From positions 62,001 through 126,000 of the forward strand of contig QMIT01000006.1 of assembly GCA_024434115.1 (NCBI GenBank): a stretch of 64,000 nucleotides of DNA, read 5' to 3'. Below the pieces are notes generated by a model, which worked only from the letters and a program-made list of their open reading frames with translations, made no database searches and had not been told where the DNA came from. This stretch comes from Chloroflexota bacterium (GTDB lineage Bacteria; Chloroflexota; Anaerolineae; Aggregatilineales; J027). This document shows, one piece after another, positions 16,899 through 25,556 of this stretch. How positions within the stretch are numbered: position 1 is the stretch's first letter; the number at the start of each line of letters is the position of its first letter. Made by a program: the position numbers and the translations under genes.

Positions 16899-17903
16899 AT
16901 GGATCGTAAACTCAGTGTCGTGGCGAATGTGAAATATCAATCACCGAAAGGGAAGGGGGCAGCTCAACTCAAAGGGCTGCTCCGTTATGTTCAGTATCGG
17001 GATGACCGCGATGGACATATTCCCCAACGTCGAGGGTTGGAGCGTTGGGTAGATCGAGGGTTAGGCAGCAATTTCCAGACCATTGCCGCTAATTGTGAGG
17101 AATACAAATCCGAGCATGTGCAGGCCTTCACATGGGTCATCAATCCCAATCCAGATTTGATCGCCTTTGTCCCAGAGAAGAAACGTGAGCAATTTATCCG
17201 CGAGTTGACCGAGACGACCCTTGAGCAGTTTTTCGAGGCACGGGAAATGGAGGTGCCGGAATATGCCTATGCCATCCATCGGCGTGAAACAGGCGACCAC
17301 CGCGACAACCCTCATTCCCATATCATTTTGCCGGGGACGTATCACAGTTGGGCCGATGGGTCACGCCTGCCCCTTTACATGAATCGCTACAAAAAAGAGA
17401 ATCACATCGAGATGTTACATGAAGCTGCACAACAGCAAATGGATATTTTGATGCAGCGTTATGTAGGCCTTGATTGGGAACAGCGTTATGATGCACTCAT
17501 GGCCGAGCGGCAACCATCAAACGAGCCTGAGATAGAAGCATCATCAGAAACAATTCCTCTCATTATCCCAACTACCCCACCTGACGCCGTTCTATCAATG
17601 GCAGACGACATTCAATTACAGGTGTGGATCGGTGTACAAGAAGACCTGCTCACCGAGAAACAGCGGGTGGGATTCATCTGCCGCTGGGAAGAACCAGAAA
17701 TAGGGGAACAACAGGAATTTCTCGCCCCAATAGATCATCTCACTCCTGAACAGGCAACCGCCATCACCACCCATTTTCACGAGATACTGGCAATAAAGCC
17801 CGATTTAGATATTCGTGGTTTGATGGAATACAGCATGGAACTTGCTGAAAAATACCGCCAAGCAGAATCCCCCAAGTACGATGGCCTATCGCTGGATTTG
17901 TAA
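16899..17903 (+). CDS. HUH-type relaxase (mobilization nuclease)
   Basis: The 334-aa protein has the three-His metal motif of relaxases, HRDNPHSHIIL (about 131-141), which binds the divalent metal for nicking at oriT. The candidate nucleophilic tyrosines are in the N-terminal part (KYQS at Y13; LLRYVQYRDD at Y30 and Y33). The relaxase would cut one strand at oriT, stay attached by phosphotyrosine and lead transfer. The nuclease domain covers about residues 1-200; the C-terminal third is unrecognised, and no helicase or primase domain is visible. Length is short for the class. It is the last gene of the ATGA-linked operon. Confidence 0.75.
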   Translation: MDRKLSVVANVKYQSPKGKGAAQLKGLLRYVQYRDDRDGHIPQRRGLERWVDRGLGSNFQTIAANCEEYKSEHVQAFTWVINPNPDLIAFVPEKKREQFIRELTETTLEQFFEAREMEVPEYAYAIHRRETGDHRDNPHSHIILPGTYHSWADGSRLPLYMNRYKKENHIEMLHEAAQQQMDILMQRYVGLDWEQRYDALMAERQPSNEPEIEASSETIPLIIPTTPPDAVLSMADDIQLQVWIGVQEDLLTEKQRVGFICRWEEPEIGEQQEFLAPIDHLTPEQATAITTHFHEILAIKPDLDIRGLMEYSMELAEKYRQAESPKYDGLSLDL

Positions 17904-17943
17904 GTATATCCTTCCCGGTAGCAGATCAATGTTGAATAGGCGG

Positions 17944-18160
17944 TATAGAAGAAGGCGTACCGAGTCGCCAATTGGCTCACCTCGCCGTGAGCCCCCGAGC
18001 CGCGACTGCGACTCGCGCAACAACGCCCTCGACTGCACCTCCGGTGAGGTCGAGCAGGCCGTTGTCGCGAGCCAGCTAAAAGCTGGCCCTCACTGCGTTC
18101 GGGGTGCACGGTGTACCGTGCTACGCACGCCACACCGTCAGAGTAGTGCGATGAGGCAAG
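17944..18160. other. GC-rich cluster of stem-loops downstream of the relaxase
   Basis: This gene-free stretch holds several inverted repeats. One is GGCTCAC/GTGAGCC at 17974-17980 and 17987-17993. Another is a long imperfect stem across about 18011-18071, pairing CTCGCG, ACAACG and CTCGAC with their complements around a CACC/GGTG hairpin. Further stems are CCAGCT/AGCTGG and a near-perfect GCACGGT/ACCGTGC palindrome at about 18105-18120. The GC content is much higher than in the flanking AT-rich DNA. It could be an oriT, a structured RNA or a recombination site; which one cannot be told by eye. From 18161 to 18278 I see nothing. Confidence 0.6.
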
Positions 18161-18278
18161 CTGAATTCTCGGACACAGTAAATCCTGCATTTAGAAAACT
18201 TTGGTGTAAGTCGAAAAGACGAACCCTATGGATTCAAAATTTCCACAAAATGATCCCATTTTTCCTTATACAAAAAAG

Positions 18279-19409
18279 TTAATGGTGGCTCATCCCGCAA
18301 ATAATTGAAACAACTTGGCAGAGTTGCTCATCGGTCAATGCTGTACCGGAAGGCAAACACAGACCCTGATCGAACAGAGATTCAGCAACTTTGCCGCCGA
18401 TAGACTCATAGTCTTTAAAAACAGGCTGGAGATGCATGGGTTTCCATAGAGGTCGAGACTCAATATTATGTTCTTCCAGCTTCAAACGGATTTGTTCACG
18501 GTCCGAGCCAAATTGCTTGGCATCCACAAGCATAACCGTCAACCACCGTGTATGTCGTCCATAGGGCATTTCATCAACAAAGGTGAGTCCAGGTACTGTG
18601 CTGAGATGGGTTCGGTAATACTCATAGATTTCACGTTTGCGCTGTACTCTTTTTTCAATTGCGCTCAACTGACCAAGACCAATAGCTGCCAATACATTAC
18701 TCATACGGTAATTGTAGCCGATTTCCACATGCTCATAGTGCGGCACAGGCTCGCGTGATTGATTAGAGAGCTTACGAGCATGGTCAATAAGTGCCTTATT
18801 ATCTGAAACCAACATTCCACCCCCAGATGTGGTGATGATCTTGTTTCCATTGAAAGAAAAAGCGCCCAATTTACCCATCGTGCCGGGACGACGGTTATGA
18901 TAGAGAGTGCCTATGGCTTCAGCGGCATCCTCAATGACAGGGACACCATACTCGTCACAAATTGCCATAATCCTGTCCATGTCTGCCGATTGACCATAGA
19001 GATGAACAGGAATCACAGCCTTGGGTAGAGAGCCTTTTTGAGCACGAAACTTGAGAGCATCCTCAAGAAGGGATGGATCCATATTCCATGAGAGTGGTTC
19101 GCTATCAATAAATACTGGCTTCGCCCCCATATATATGATAGGGTTGACACTCCCGGCAAATGTTAACGTAGAGACAAAAACCTCATCTCGGGGTTGAATA
19201 CCCATAGTCAATAAAGCTAAGTGAATGGCAGCAGTTCCGGACGATAAAGCGACAGCGTATTTTGTGTTTATGTACTCACAAAATTTCTGCTCAAATGCCG
19301 CCAAGTGTGGGCCCGCTGGGGCGATCCAGTTATCAGCAAATGCTTGTTGAATTAGAGTTAGCTCCTCACCAGACATATGAGGAGGAGAAAGATAAATTCG
19401 CTCAATCAT
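18279..19409 (-). CDS. DegT/DnrJ/EryC1/StrS-family sugar aminotransferase
   Basis: The 376-aa protein is a PLP enzyme that adds an amino group to a nucleotide-linked keto-deoxysugar. The fold type I motifs are visible: SSGTAAIHLAL near 57-67, IEDAAEAIGT with the cofactor Asp, and GAFSFNGNKIITTSGGG carrying the Schiff-base Lys. It resembles PglE/PseC-type enzymes that produce 4-amino-4,6-dideoxy sugars. Downstream on the same strand is the mobile element; upstream are FkbM, YdcF-like, formyltransferase and PGT genes. The formyltransferase at 20889 is a good candidate to act on its product. Confidence 0.88.
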   Translation of the reverse strand: MIERIYLSPPHMSGEELTLIQQAFADNWIAPAGPHLAAFEQKFCEYINTKYAVALSSGTAAIHLALLTMGIQPRDEVFVSTLTFAGSVNPIIYMGAKPVFIDSEPLSWNMDPSLLEDALKFRAQKGSLPKAVIPVHLYGQSADMDRIMAICDEYGVPVIEDAAEAIGTLYHNRRPGTMGKLGAFSFNGNKIITTSGGGMLVSDNKALIDHARKLSNQSREPVPHYEHVEIGYNYRMSNVLAAIGLGQLSAIEKRVQRKREIYEYYRTHLSTVPGLTFVDEMPYGRHTRWLTVMLVDAKQFGSDREQIRLKLEEHNIESRPLWKPMHLQPVFKDYESIGGKVAESLFDQGLCLPSGTALTDEQLCQVVSIICGMSHH

Positions 19410-19493
19410 CCTGATAATACCCTTTTATGATTATATTATTGTACTATCCTGTGTTTCTGACTGGTAAAAGAAAGTGTGGTTTATAGGAAACTA

Positions 19494-20228
19494 TTATAAA
19501 GCCATAATTTCATTAGTTGTCTGTAAATTGTCGCCAGTGATAGGTTTGAGTATGTATCCAAGTCCGATCAAGAAATCACAGCAATTTTGATGAATCTCTT
19601 TTCCATGTGTCGCTAAAAATATTATGGGATGGTATGCTCGCAACATGGCTTCTGCTCCAAGTAGAGCCTTGTACTCACCACCCTCTATGTCCATTTTAAT
19701 ATAATGAGGGGGAATAACAGATCGACTTTTGACTAGTTCATCCAGCGTTACCTGTAGCACATTCAGGTTACCATCCGCATCAATATGCCCCATCGAGCTA
19801 TTCAGTCCTTCCAAAAATGAGGTTATGCCCGATGAATTGGAGACAGCATATTCCATAACTTCGACATTTGGCAGGTGATTCAAAGCGATATGATGGCGCA
19901 GATAAGCAATATTCAAGGGGAATGGCTCAAAGGCAAAGACTTTTCCTGTGGGTCCAGTTAGCCTAGAAAAAAGCAACGTGTAGAAGCCGACATGGGCACC
20001 GACATCATAGGCAACCGTTCCTTGTTTTACCATTTGTCCTATGATTCTTTGTTTTTCAAATTCGTAACTGCCTAACCAACAACCATGATTACTGGAACCA
20101 GCAATCCATCTATATCCCCTTAATTTGCCTTGAAGTACCGGTAAGACAACATTTGGCGGAATGTAGCGAAGTGGGAAACGCATTATCTGTCCGAGAATTT
20201 TCTTGTTGGATATGCTTGAAAAGTTCAT
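19494..20228 (-). CDS. FkbM-family methyltransferase
   Basis: The 244-aa protein has a SAM-binding motif AYDVGAHVGFYTLLFS at about 74-89 and the FkbM signature regions FAFEPFPLNIAYLRHHI and YIKMDIEGGEYKALLGA. FkbM proteins O-methylate sugars or secondary metabolites in the cytoplasm. Here it sits between two sugar-modification genes, so methylation of a glycan residue is the natural guess. It starts at ATG 20228, 56 bp from the end of the upstream YdcF-like gene. No missing motif is seen. Confidence 0.85.
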   Translation of the reverse strand: MNFSSISNKKILGQIMRFPLRYIPPNVVLPVLQGKLRGYRWIAGSSNHGCWLGSYEFEKQRIIGQMVKQGTVAYDVGAHVGFYTLLFSRLTGPTGKVFAFEPFPLNIAYLRHHIALNHLPNVEVMEYAVSNSSGITSFLEGLNSSMGHIDADGNLNVLQVTLDELVKSRSVIPPHYIKMDIEGGEYKALLGAEAMLRAYHPIIFLATHGKEIHQNCCDFLIGLGYILKPITGDNLQTTNEIMAL

Positions 20229-20284
20229 ATAGGCATTGCCTTTAGTTTGATACTGGAAATCGGATTATATGAAGGTTCTCTATG

Positions 20285-20884
20285 TCAACCAGACCAAATG
20301 CCATAATTAAGCCAATAATACGGCATTTTGATGTATTCAACAGCAATCTGCTTACGATACTTGGATCTCCACCAGACGGAGCCATCGATTCCATCATCCG
20401 GAGCGCTAATCGTTAGGTCAATATCCGAACTACGAAATACATGACAATAGGTTGCTAGCGCCCGTCGGGTGTGAAATTTATCTGTGATAATAAGTACAGA
20501 TTCGACATCCATTTGTAGAAGAAGCTTAAGTACCTGTTGAGCCTCATTGTAGGTGCTGGTCGCCTGATCATTGATAACAAGAGTGCTTCTCGGAATACCT
20601 TGCTCGGTAATGACTTCGATTGCGTAAGCCATACTGCTGCCGTCTCCACTGACCAATATCCGTGGCGCATATCCTTGCTTATAAAGTTCAGACGCAAAAG
20701 TTTCGCGCTGACCATCGCCGCCACCCAAGACAATAATGACGTCCGCTGGCACTGGCGATTCGCTAACATCAAGATAATAATAGGCTTTGGGTAGCCAAAG
20801 GGGATGTGACAATAGCATGAAAAGCAACAACCTAATGACAGCCAATATAACAGGAAGACATCCTCTCCGATAGCTACCTGACAA
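20285..20884 (-). CDS. YdcF/ElyC-type DUF218 membrane protein
   Basis: The 199-aa protein has an N-terminal hydrophobic helix (about 11-31) and a DUF218 domain with VIIVLGGGDGQRE, ILVSGDGSSMAYA and STYNEAQQVLKLL followed by VLIITDKFHTRRAL. DUF218 members such as SanA/ElyC act at the cell envelope, and some are linked to lipid-carrier or peptidoglycan metabolism, but the reaction is not settled. The start is a TTG five bases after the upstream gene's stop, and another start is possible. Its place in a sugar cluster suggests an envelope polysaccharide role. Confidence 0.75.
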   Translation of the reverse strand: MSGSYRRGCLPVILAVIRLLLFMLLSHPLWLPKAYYYLDVSESPVPADVIIVLGGGDGQRETFASELYKQGYAPRILVSGDGSSMAYAIEVITEQGIPRSTLVINDQATSTYNEAQQVLKLLLQMDVESVLIITDKFHTRRALATYCHVFRSSDIDLTISAPDDGIDGSVWWRSKYRKQIAVEYIKMPYYWLNYGIWSG

Positions 20885-20888
20885 TAGT

Positions 20889-21662
20889 CTAATCCTCAGT
20901 TATAGTTACTTGAATACGATATGTCTTTTCTCCTTCGCGAAAATAGGCTGCTTCATCTACAGAATTTGTTGTTAACGCCCGCAGTTTACGTAACAATTCA
21001 CGAGGTGTTTGTAGCGTATCTAACTCTATTTCCTGTACTTTTGGTGAAAAAAGCTCTGCACGCTTATGAACTGTGCCCTCTTCGTGTCTTTGAGGAATTC
21101 TCTGATAATTTCCCACGGCTATCGAAGGCCATATTTCCTTGAACACTTCAAATTCCAGATGTTTTAACTTGGAGTAAAGACTATGTGCGGTATCGCCAGA
21201 ACTAGGCAATAATTGTCTTTGGTAAACGACATCTCCCGAGTCAATACCGGCATCCATAAAATGAAGAGTTGCCCCAATGGGAGTCTGGTCGAGGAGTGCC
21301 CAACTAGGGGTATGCCAACCACGATTATAAGGCAAGTAGGCAGGATGTAAATTTAAAACGCCGTATCTTGGAATATCAAGAATAGATTTAGGAATAACAT
21401 AAGGGAAATGTATACAAATAATATAATCTAATTCTAAAGCCATGAGAAATTCTTGTGCTGATTCTTCACGGAATGCTCTACCAACAAAAATAGTATTCTC
21501 ATCTAAATAATTGCAAAGATTACGAAGTTCACTTAAGTGGCTGGCATGGTCAGGTTCTGATAGCCAGAGCACTCGAGGACGTATGTTCTGCTCTAGCAAA
21601 TATTTCAATACCCAAACACTAATATCTCGATCCCCTGCAAAGACGACTTTCGGATTCGGCAA
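20889..21662 (-). CDS. Sugar N-formyltransferase (formyltransferase family)
   Basis: The 257-aa protein has the methionyl-tRNA formyltransferase fold. LNLHPAYLPYNRG contains the catalytic Asn-His pair, and GATLHFMDAGIDSGDV has the partner Asp. It lacks the tRNA-binding C-terminal domain of Fmt. Short members such as VioF and WbtJ move a formyl group from N10-formyl-tetrahydrofolate to the amino group of dTDP/UDP amino-deoxysugars. The DegT aminotransferase nearby at 18279 could supply that amino sugar. Only 3 bp separates it from the PGT gene upstream, so they are probably one transcript. The exact sugar is unknown. Confidence 0.82.
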   Translation of the reverse strand: MPNPKVVFAGDRDISVWVLKYLLEQNIRPRVLWLSEPDHASHLSELRNLCNYLDENTIFVGRAFREESAQEFLMALELDYIICIHFPYVIPKSILDIPRYGVLNLHPAYLPYNRGWHTPSWALLDQTPIGATLHFMDAGIDSGDVVYQRQLLPSSGDTAHSLYSKLKHLEFEVFKEIWPSIAVGNYQRIPQRHEEGTVHKRAELFSPKVQEIELDTLQTPRELLRKLRALTTNSVDEAAYFREGEKTYRIQVTITED

Positions 21663-21665
21663 GGC

Positions 21666-22283
21666 TCATTCATCCTTTTTGGTATTTCCTCGAAAATATA
21701 CTACAGTTGCTTGGCCCTCCTCGTTGATACCCCTTCGTCGTAGGACCAACCAAATAGTCAATAAAATGATTTTTGCATCTAACCAAAACCCACAATGATC
21801 AACATACCACACATCGTGTGCAAACTTCTCTTCCCATGTGATTGTATTCCGTCCATTAATCTGCGCCCACCCCGTAATTCCGGGTCTCACTTCATGCCGC
21901 CGTGCTTGTTCAGGTGTATATAAGTCTAGGTAATGCATTAACAGAGGGCGCGGCCCCACAATACTCATATCTCCCCTCAAGACATTGAATATTTCTGGTA
22001 GTTCATCGAGACTAGTCAAACGAAGGAAACGGCCTAAGGATGTCAACCGTTCGGCATCGGGTAATAACTGTCCATCTGCTGAATATGCATTAGTCATGGT
22101 CCGGAATTTATAGAGAGTAAAGGGTTTACCGTCTAAGCCGGGACGTAACTGACAAAAGAAAACCGGTGAACCTAATTGCCAATATACGAATATCATTAAG
22201 ATTAATATAACAGGTGATAAAATAATGAATCCAACTATTGCAAGGATAAAATCAACCTGATACTTTACAAAGGATTGATACAC
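21666..22283 (-). CDS. Monotopic phosphoglycosyl transferase (PglC/WcaJ-type)
   Basis: The 205-aa protein is a small initiating sugar transferase. One hydrophobic reentrant helix (about 8-35) precedes the conserved core: PGLDGKPFTLYKFRTMT, LGRFLRLTSLDELPEIFNV (catalytic Asp-Glu dyad), GDMSIVGPRPLL and RPGITGWAQINGRN. It moves a phospho-sugar from a UDP-sugar to undecaprenyl phosphate, starting lipid-linked glycan assembly at the cytoplasmic membrane. The short length without extra transmembrane helices fits PglC more than WbaP. The GT4 gene upstream, 7 bp away, would add the next sugar. Confidence 0.9.
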   Translation of the reverse strand: MYQSFVKYQVDFILAIVGFIILSPVILILMIFVYWQLGSPVFFCQLRPGLDGKPFTLYKFRTMTNAYSADGQLLPDAERLTSLGRFLRLTSLDELPEIFNVLRGDMSIVGPRPLLMHYLDLYTPEQARRHEVRPGITGWAQINGRNTITWEEKFAHDVWYVDHCGFWLDAKIILLTIWLVLRRRGINEEGQATVVYFRGNTKKDE

Positions 22284-22290
22284 CTTAGAA

Positions 22291-23511
22291 TTATATCCTC
22301 TTTATAATCTTGTCAATAAGCAATGCAAATTCCTTGGCATGGGTCTGCCGATTAAAGTTCCGCATAACATAGTCTCGGCCATTTTGACCCATTTCCTTTA
22401 CTTTGGCAGGATCATTGTATAAAGCCATTATTGCGTCTGCCAATGCACGATCATTACCCGGTTCAACAAATATACCACCTTTAGAGCTCTCGACTACATC
22501 TCTAATAACCCCATCAATTGCAAGAATGACAGGGCGACTCGCTGCCATGTAATCAAAAACCTTGTTTGGATAAGTAGTGCGGAACATCGGGATGTTGAGA
22601 AGCGTTGCGGTACATATATTAGAGGCTGCTAAGACCACCGGCATTTCGTTCTTGGGAAGAGCACCCGTGAACGTGACATTCTTTAAGTTTTGCTGCTTTG
22701 CCTTTGCCTCCAAATTACTCCGCTCCTTACCATCTCCAACCAGCAAGAAATGAATATCTTGGTGTTCACAGAGATGGTTTGCTGCTTTTAGGATTACATC
22801 AATATCATTTGCCATACCTAAAGCCCCAGCATATATAACAATAAATTTTTGACCTAAGCCTAACCATTCACGTACTGCTTGGCCATCGGAATCTAAGTTA
22901 AACACCCCAGCGTCCACCCCATTTGGGATAAGTGTCACTTTACTTTTCGCAATACCACGCGTTAGCATATAATCATAATAAGCCGGAGAGTTTACAAGAA
23001 TATGATCAGCACGACGATAGAGGAAGTTTTCCAACAAGCGTGATAATCTAATCAGTATGGGATTTTTCAGTACTCCCATATCAATAGCAAATTCAGGCCA
23101 AAGATCACGCACTTCAAGCAAAAAAGGCTTTCGGCGAACAAAAGCGATAAACCATGCTGAAACTGATTGGAAAATCGGGGGAGTTGTGCCCATTACAACG
23201 TCAATTTGCTTTGCTCTCCTCGAAGACCATACTGCTGTCACCATAAAACTGAAAAAAGCAATCACCCGCCACACAAAACTACGATGCGATACAGGTAGAG
23301 TGTATGCTCGGATGACAACAATATTACGTTCTAAGTCACTATCGTCACTCGGTTGAGATTGCTGGCCCGTTAAATAACTCAGTGTACTTGCAATAATGGT
23401 AAAACGATATTGCCCATCTGGCGCTAATAAGCGAGCGAACTCGTAATGACGTGTTCCGCCGGCCTGTTTCGGGGATACAAATGCCTGATGAATCAGCAAA
23501 ATATGCCTCAT
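22291..23511 (-). CDS. Glycosyltransferase family 4 protein
   Basis: The 406-aa protein has a GT-B fold. The N-terminal half begins LLIHQAFVSPKQAGGTRHYEFARLL, the pattern of WbuB-like fucosamine or acetamido-sugar transferases. The C-terminal half has the donor site FIVIYAGALGMANDID, LLVGDGKERSNLE and the retaining-GT4 region around VFDYMAASRPVI followed by GGIFVEPGNDRALADAI. It likely adds the second sugar to the carrier lipid primed by the adjacent PGT. It overlaps the heparinase-like gene upstream by 4 bp. Confidence 0.87.
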   Translation of the reverse strand: MRHILLIHQAFVSPKQAGGTRHYEFARLLAPDGQYRFTIIASTLSYLTGQQSQPSDDSDLERNIVVIRAYTLPVSHRSFVWRVIAFFSFMVTAVWSSRRAKQIDVVMGTTPPIFQSVSAWFIAFVRRKPFLLEVRDLWPEFAIDMGVLKNPILIRLSRLLENFLYRRADHILVNSPAYYDYMLTRGIAKSKVTLIPNGVDAGVFNLDSDGQAVREWLGLGQKFIVIYAGALGMANDIDVILKAANHLCEHQDIHFLLVGDGKERSNLEAKAKQQNLKNVTFTGALPKNEMPVVLAASNICTATLLNIPMFRTTYPNKVFDYMAASRPVILAIDGVIRDVVESSKGGIFVEPGNDRALADAIMALYNDPAKVKEMGQNGRDYVMRNFNRQTHAKEFALLIDKIIKRI

Positions 23512-25556
23512 AATGCCTCAGCTTCGATAAGTCGATTCTTGCCAAATCGAATCGGAATATCATTTATAAGTATTTCTGCGGGATAGTGTTGTTTGATATC
23601 CACAGGCTTTGCAGTCAAAATTGTCCAAAAGAAAGTGGAATGTTCTTGATATTTAGTGACATAAAGTGATAGTGCAGGTTCTTTTTGGCCATAATACTGC
23701 GAACGCCATCCCTGCACTCCGCTTTCTTGTGCACGCTCCAATTCAATTGAATCAGAGCAATACATATAAAATGGTCCCGCATCTGTGTGTAACGCAATTT
23801 GATTATGTATTATTTTATAGGGCATATCTGGGATTAACCAGTGAAGGCGATAAGTATGTGGTCCGTTGCTAGTTAATTCGTCTACAATAATCCACACATC
23901 TTCATGGCGGAGTATACCACGACGATGTGTAACGGGCCTTTTCAAGCGAATATAACCGTCTTGTGATCCTTCCCAATAGTTATTGTCATGGTAGTTTACA
24001 CAGCCGTGTGACCAATCTAGCCAAAGAAAGCGATTATATGGAGTCATTTGGCTAATATTATCTACACTTACTGTATTATGAACAGATGTTATCCTTAGGC
24101 CATTTTGCCAATGTGTACCACCGTTATATAGATAAGTGCCAGCGTCGGAACAAATATTGATATTCCGCCACCAAAAATCAACATGAAGTTGATCGGCGTG
24201 ATGGGGTCGGGCTTGGTAAGAGGCACAGCGAACCATCAACCAACTATCTTCACCTCGGAGCGTATAATAGCCTCCAATCTGTGCAGATAAATTGCGTGAC
24301 TGTAGGATATCCTGTAATATTGGGCTACCTATTGATTCAGGCCCAAACAGCCAATAAATATCCTCATCAAAACCAGCAAAAATACGCTGTCTATGGATAA
24401 GATAATGCGCTGTTTGTATAACTGGACGAAAATCATTTATGTCCGCATCATTCAAGGGCAATATTAATGCACTATCGTTAAAACCATGGTTTGGAACATG
24501 GCCAGACCCATGATCAAGTAATTGAAACAGAAAATCTGCAGATTGCTCAACTTTTCTGTAGATGTCGTCTGAAAAGCGATTATCGTTTAATTCACCCAAG
24601 CGTAATGCCCATATTGCGCCATGCAGCATCACCCGCTGGTAATTAGGAGAATATTGGGCATACGTACCATCCTCATAAACCTGTTTGCGAATCTCTTCAT
24701 CGACAACCTGTTTACCCATCATAGCCCAATGTTTAGCGCATTGGAGTTCAGTAAACAAAACTCCAATCGTCCACAATCCAACTCCTTCACTTACCCCGTG
24801 ATTGTTGTTTTGTGAACGCGCATACGCAATGTTGCCTTCGATACGCGCCCCATGTGCAGCAATAACAGTAACCAAACGCATGATCTGCTCAGGTCTAGCG
24901 TGATCAAAAAATGCGTGTAACCCGAAACACCAAGCCATTACTCGAAATGTAGCCTCTTGACCACATTTCCAATTTGCGCCGAGTTGAGGTGGGTTTTGGA
25001 TAGCCCAATCATCAACTAACTGCCAGAATGCAATGGCATATTTTGAATCCTGAGATGCAGCATAAGCCCTTACAAGAATATATACTACGCTAAAGCGGTT
25101 TGCTTCCCAGATATATTTGATGTCACCGGAATTGAAATCTGGAATTTTAGTCCAGTGACAATCAGTAGGAAGTGTTTGCTTAGTAAGAGGATTAACATGC
25201 CAGTTTGGTGGCATTCCTATATCAAGAAAAATATTTCCAAAATAAAGCCAGTATCCTGCAAGAATTTTATCCGCCATATTAATAGTAGAATTAGATATAA
25301 ATGGAGCATAGTCTTTAAATTCAGTTTTAAAGAAAAATTGTCCCCCATATTGCCGACGCCACGCAATATAGGCATTAGGGGTAGCAGGCACGTCAGATCG
25401 CAACCAATACGATAATGGGCGATCTGACCATTCAAAAGCAGATAGGCTTCGTCGTAACCACCCCGAACGCAATTTAAGGCTATAAACCAACCGAAAAATG
25501 ATCCAACGTAAGCCAAAATATCGTGTTAATTGGCATAACGCACGAGTCTTGTTCAT
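23508..25556 (-). CDS. Heparinase II/III family protein
   Basis: The 682-aa protein shows the layout of heparinase II/III and alginate-lyase proteins. An N-terminal alpha/alpha barrel (about 60-380) includes NWKCGQEATFRVMAWCF and ARSQNNNHGVSEGVGLW; a C-terminal beta-sandwich contains ARPHHADQLHVDFWWRN and HNTVSVDNISQM. Such enzymes cleave uronic-acid polysaccharides, or serve as epimerase-like processing proteins in glycan clusters. No signal peptide is visible, so it may act inside the cell. It is embedded in a 4-bp-overlap chain with WecB and the GT4 gene, which suggests coordinated control of chain processing. Confidence 0.82.
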   Translation of the reverse strand: MNKTRALCQLTRYFGLRWIIFRLVYSLKLRSGWLRRSLSAFEWSDRPLSYWLRSDVPATPNAYIAWRRQYGGQFFFKTEFKDYAPFISNSTINMADKILAGYWLYFGNIFLDIGMPPNWHVNPLTKQTLPTDCHWTKIPDFNSGDIKYIWEANRFSVVYILVRAYAASQDSKYAIAFWQLVDDWAIQNPPQLGANWKCGQEATFRVMAWCFGLHAFFDHARPEQIMRLVTVIAAHGARIEGNIAYARSQNNNHGVSEGVGLWTIGVLFTELQCAKHWAMMGKQVVDEEIRKQVYEDGTYAQYSPNYQRVMLHGAIWALRLGELNDNRFSDDIYRKVEQSADFLFQLLDHGSGHVPNHGFNDSALILPLNDADINDFRPVIQTAHYLIHRQRIFAGFDEDIYWLFGPESIGSPILQDILQSRNLSAQIGGYYTLRGEDSWLMVRCASYQARPHHADQLHVDFWWRNINICSDAGTYLYNGGTHWQNGLRITSVHNTVSVDNISQMTPYNRFLWLDWSHGCVNYHDNNYWEGSQDGYIRLKRPVTHRRGILRHEDVWIIVDELTSNGPHTYRLHWLIPDMPYKIIHNQIALHTDAGPFYMYCSDSIELERAQESGVQGWRSQYYGQKEPALSLYVTKYQEHSTFFWTILTAKPVDIKQHYPAEILINDIPIRFGKNRLIEAEAL

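Larger units (their letters stand above)
13286..18170. mobile_element. Putative mobilizable integrative element at tRNA-Arg
   Basis: The left boundary is set by the tRNA-Arg 3' end; the right boundary is a guess at the end of the hairpin cluster. The segment carries a large serine recombinase next to the tRNA, an XRE-type regulator, divergent overlapping promoters, and an operon with HU-like, ribbon-helix-helix and HUH relaxase genes. No coupling protein or type IV secretion gene is present, so it would need a helper for transfer (mobilizable, not self-transmissible). I found no second copy of the tRNA 3' end in the window, so the right attachment site is undefined. Confidence 0.55.

Noticed and set aside
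13286..18280. Second copy of the tRNA-Arg 3' end as a right attachment site
   Set aside because: I looked for the T-arm and acceptor segment to the right of the element and found no match, so attR is not annotated.
17777..18282. Overlapping frames on both strands across the hairpin cluster
   Set aside because: Both have skewed Arg/Ser/Cys composition caused by GC-rich palindromes. Neither has a family motif, and they overlap the relaxase end.
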